This document shows positions 62,006 through 64,000 of a stretch of DNA of 64,000 nt, in pieces. The first letter of the stretch is position 1, and every line of letters starts with the position of its first letter. Made by a program: the position numbers and the translations under genes. Location of the stretch: contig JAFRQM010000005.1 in NCBI GenBank assembly GCA_017428625.1, positions 62,001-126,000 of the forward strand. The letters are read 5' to 3'. The notes under the pieces are model-generated. The model saw only the letters and a list, made by a program, of their open reading frames with translations, was not told the origin of the DNA and searched no databases. This DNA comes from Clostridia bacterium (lineage in GTDB: Bacteria > Bacillota > Clostridia > Oscillospirales > Acutalibacteraceae).

Positions 62006-62974
62006 ATGGCTCTTGCGTCAAAAAAACACACAATTGTTTCGTGGGTTCTGTTTGCCGTAATATTCACGGCTCTGCTTGTTACCGCGACTTTTACCGACCT
62101 GCAGGTTTCGCGGATTCTTACAAAAGGCACCCTTGAACCCGGCAAATTCCTCGCCGACGGCGTTTTCGGCGTGGTGTTTGAGTGCATCGGCACAACCGCC
62201 CCTTATATTGTCGGTGTTTTCTGCCTTGAAATTATGTTTGTTTATGTTTTGCGCTTTATGAAAAATTCCGCGGGCAAAACGGTGCTTTGCTGTTTGCTTG
62301 AGGCGGGAGCGTTCGCGGCATACTATGTGCTGGCGCTTGACATTCTCAACTACAACTTTCGCCATTACGGTATGGAGGGCGAGCCCAAGCCTGTTTTTAT
62401 GAGGGTTGAACTTGCTTTTGTTGCCGTTTTGATTGTGTTTCTCGTGACCTTTGCCGTCAATTCCTTTTCGGATGAAAGCATACGCCGCCTTATCCGCGCG
62501 GCTGTTGCGGCTTTGGTTGCCATAGCGGTTTCATCCCTGACGGTTGAATATCTCAAACACCCGTTCGGCAGGCCGCGTTTCAGGGCGATGAACTACGCCG
62601 GCGATTTCAGTTACTATTCGCGCTGGTATGTTCTGAACGGCCAGCCCGACAAGGAGTGGATGAAGGCGACCTTCAGCAGCACGGATGCCTGCAAATCCTT
62701 CCCGAGCGGCCATACGCAGAGCGCGGCGATGATTTTCTGCATTGTTATGCTCAAAGACGCTTTCGGCATCACCTCAAAAAAGAAAACCGCCCTGCTTTGG
62801 TGTTTATCAATCCTGTGGACGGGGCTTGTAGCGATAAGCCGCATTATGGTGGGCGCCCACTTCTTCAGCGATGTGCTTGTCGGCGGCACCATAGGTTTTT
62901 TATCGGTAATGCTCGCAAGAGAAATTTTCGTCTGCAGGGGCTCACACTTCAAAGCCCTTGCCGGCAAAGAATAA
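62006..62974 (+). CDS. PAP2-family membrane phosphatase
   Basis: A 322-residue multi-pass membrane protein with about seven hydrophobic segments. The three catalytic blocks are KHPFGRPRFR (first), FPSGHTQSA (second, with the catalytic His) and SRIMVGAHFFSDVLVGG (third, with the nucleophile His). It would dephosphorylate lipids such as phosphatidic acid or undecaprenyl pyrophosphate at the outer membrane face. RBS GGGGGG, followed closely by the secreted hydrolase. Confidence 0.92.
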   Translation: MALASKKHTIVSWVLFAVIFTALLVTATFTDLQVSRILTKGTLEPGKFLADGVFGVVFECIGTTAPYIVGVFCLEIMFVYVLRFMKNSAGKTVLCCLLEAGAFAAYYVLALDILNYNFRHYGMEGEPKPVFMRVELAFVAVLIVFLVTFAVNSFSDESIRRLIRAAVAALVAIAVSSLTVEYLKHPFGRPRFRAMNYAGDFSYYSRWYVLNGQPDKEWMKATFSSTDACKSFPSGHTQSAAMIFCIVMLKDAFGITSKKKTALLWCLSILWTGLVAISRIMVGAHFFSDVLVGGTIGFLSVMLAREIFVCRGSHFKALAGKE

Positions 62975-62989
62975 ACGGAGGTCTGTGTT

Positions 62990-64000
62990 ATGAAAAAGAT
63001 TTTCAAATCCGCGCTTGCCCTTTCGCTCGCACTCATAATGGTGTTTTCGCTGTGCGCGCCCGCTTTTTCGGTTGAATATAAACCGACATACGACAAAAAG
63101 TCATCCTGCGGCGAAGAGTGTGAGTATTTTCCGACAATCATAGTGCCGGGGCTCGGTCAGTCAAGCGTTTGCGTGACGGATGACAACGGCGATTTTCTGC
63201 TTGACAAAGACGGTAACAAGATTTCCGCCTTCCCCGCTTATCTGCAGCTCGGCAAAATAATCGGCAAGGTGCTTTTCCCCGCCCTCGCCACCCTTGTTAC
63301 ACAGCGCGACATCGGGTTTTCGGACGCTTTCGCCGACGCTATTGATATGGCTTTCGGCATAAACACAAGCGACGAACACGCGCAGAACACAGGCAACGTT
63401 GTTACCGAGAAATATATGTATCCCTACTCCGAATTCAATGATTATGAGGTTGAAACGGTAAACCACCATGTTCCTTTCGAGCGTTACTCAACCGAACTGC
63501 CCAAAGACCACCTCTACTATTTCGCATATAATTCGTTCGGCAACCATATTGACCTTGCGACCGAACTTTACGGTTTTATTCAGATGGTCAAGGCGCAGAC
63601 GGGGCATGATAAAGTCAACCTTGTTCCCTTAAGTCAGGGCGCTTCTGTCGTGAGCGCAATGCTTGAGTATTTTCCGCAGGTGGGCGACGAACTGCACAAG
63701 GTGATTTTCGTTGTTCCGGCTATCGGCGGTTCAATAATTATAGGCGATGTTTTCAATGACAGAATAAACTTCCTCAAAAAAGATTACCTTTACAACGGCT
63801 TTCTTGAGGAAATGGGGCTGCTCGACGAATACACGGCGAGGCTTATTGAGGTTGCCGTGAGGATTCTGCCCGACGAAGTTGTTATGGGCGCGCTCAACAA
63901 GGGCGTAAAGGCGCTTATTGAAAACACAATGATAAAAAGCACGGGTATGTGGGCTCTCTGCCCGCCCGAAGATTACCCCACCGCCGCCGAAAGATATCTT
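62990..64000 (+). CDS. Secreted alpha/beta hydrolase, 5' part
   Basis: The first 337 residues of an exported hydrolase that runs off the right edge. Signal peptide about 1-26 (ending APAFS-VE). IIVPGLGQS begins the oxyanion region, and LVPLSQGASVVSAML (near residue 208) is the nucleophile elbow (SQGAS in place of GHSxG). Overall layout resembles the hydrolase at 33168-34595, including the long insertion before the elbow and FNDRINFLKKDYLYNG after it, so the two are probably paralogues. Sixteen bases after the PAP2 gene. Confidence 0.78.
   Translation, partial: MKKIFKSALALSLALIMVFSLCAPAFSVEYKPTYDKKSSCGEECEYFPTIIVPGLGQSSVCVTDDNGDFLLDKDGNKISAFPAYLQLGKIIGKVLFPALATLVTQRDIGFSDAFADAIDMAFGINTSDEHAQNTGNVVTEKYMYPYSEFNDYEVETVNHHVPFERYSTELPKDHLYYFAYNSFGNHIDLATELYGFIQMVKAQTGHDKVNLVPLSQGASVVSAMLEYFPQVGDELHKVIFVVPAIGGSIIIGDVFNDRINFLKKDYLYNGFLEEMGLLDEYTARLIEVAVRILPDEVVMGALNKGVKALIENTMIKSTGMWALCPPEDYPTAAERYL

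Noticed and set aside
1..64000. CRISPR array, rRNA or tRNA genes
   Set aside because: No regularly spaced direct repeats, no rRNA-like sequence and no complete cloverleaf were found on reading both strands.

Overview
The window looks like the chromosome of a low-to-medium GC, anaerobic Clostridia bacterium, most likely a gut Oscillospirales/Ruminococcaceae-type organism. The signs are a CD1247-domain protein beside elongation factor P and aminopeptidase P, a NadD-YqeK fusion, meso-diaminopimelate dehydrogenase, a chromosomal parA-parB pair, Glu/Ser/Thr-rich lipoproteins, and secreted glycan hydrolases (GH92, DUF4838, a GH-A-fold enzyme). Species cannot be read from the sequence.

Region 1, about 1-22.8 kb, is accessory DNA with mobile and defence functions, and is visibly more AT-rich than the rest. 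It starts with a type I restriction-modification operon on the minus strand (hsdM, hsdS, an unknown gene, 5' part of hsdR). A 0.7-kb hairpin-rich non-coding stretch and an AAA_14/DUF4143 ATPase with paired palindromic operators follow. A large serine recombinase, a DUF6061 protein and a 953-residue protein come next. That last protein carries the Asp triad and flanking blocks of two-barrel RNA polymerases (eukaryotic RdRP/QDE-1, YonO, beta-prime). Then come a type IIS restriction system (two Dam-family methyltransferases plus an AlwI-like nuclease), an unknown protein translationally coupled to a ClpA/B-like AAA+ ATPase, a stand-alone reverse transcriptase of defence type, a ParM-like/ParR-like segregation pair with parC-like repeats, a nested inverted repeat that may be an origin, and a VbhA/Fic-type toxin-antitoxin pair. 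The recombinase, segregation pair and candidate origin together suggest an integrated plasmid-like or conjugative/mobilisable element carrying stacked defence genes.

Region 2, 23-34.6 kb, holds a CarD-like regulator, a striking in-frame fusion of the first half of a MATE transporter to the second half of a GPH/MFS sugar symporter, a TetR regulator with a ferritin-like/flavoprotein operon, three secreted carbohydrate-active proteins and a secreted alpha/beta hydrolase.

Region 3, 34.6-45 kb, is mainly housekeeping on the minus strand: CD1247 protein, efp, aminopeptidase P, rpsU (58 codons), leuS, rsfS, nadD-yqeK, an ABC-2 exporter, a PduL-like phosphotransacylase and a lipoprotein.

Region 4, 45.2-51.9 kb, is a tight nine-gene plus-strand phage head operon: terminase small and large, portal, protease/scaffold, decoration protein, HK97-fold capsid, two connector-like proteins, and a last protein joining a tail-terminator-like part to a fibre-like domain. 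No integrase, repressor, replication, tail-tube, tape-measure or lysis gene is present, and its base composition matches the host. It is bounded by a terminator and a dispersed intergenic repeat, so it looks like a domesticated or capsid-only element.

Region 5, 52-64 kb, returns to chromosomal genes: diaminopimelate dehydrogenase, a P-type-ATPase-like protein that has lost its catalytic Asp motif, rlmB, parA-parB, a metallophosphoesterase, a cupin, a lipoprotein tyrosine phosphatase, a PAP2 phosphatase and the start of another secreted hydrolase.

Two loci deserve most attention: the two-barrel polymerase-like gene in the mobile region and the tail-less capsid operon.
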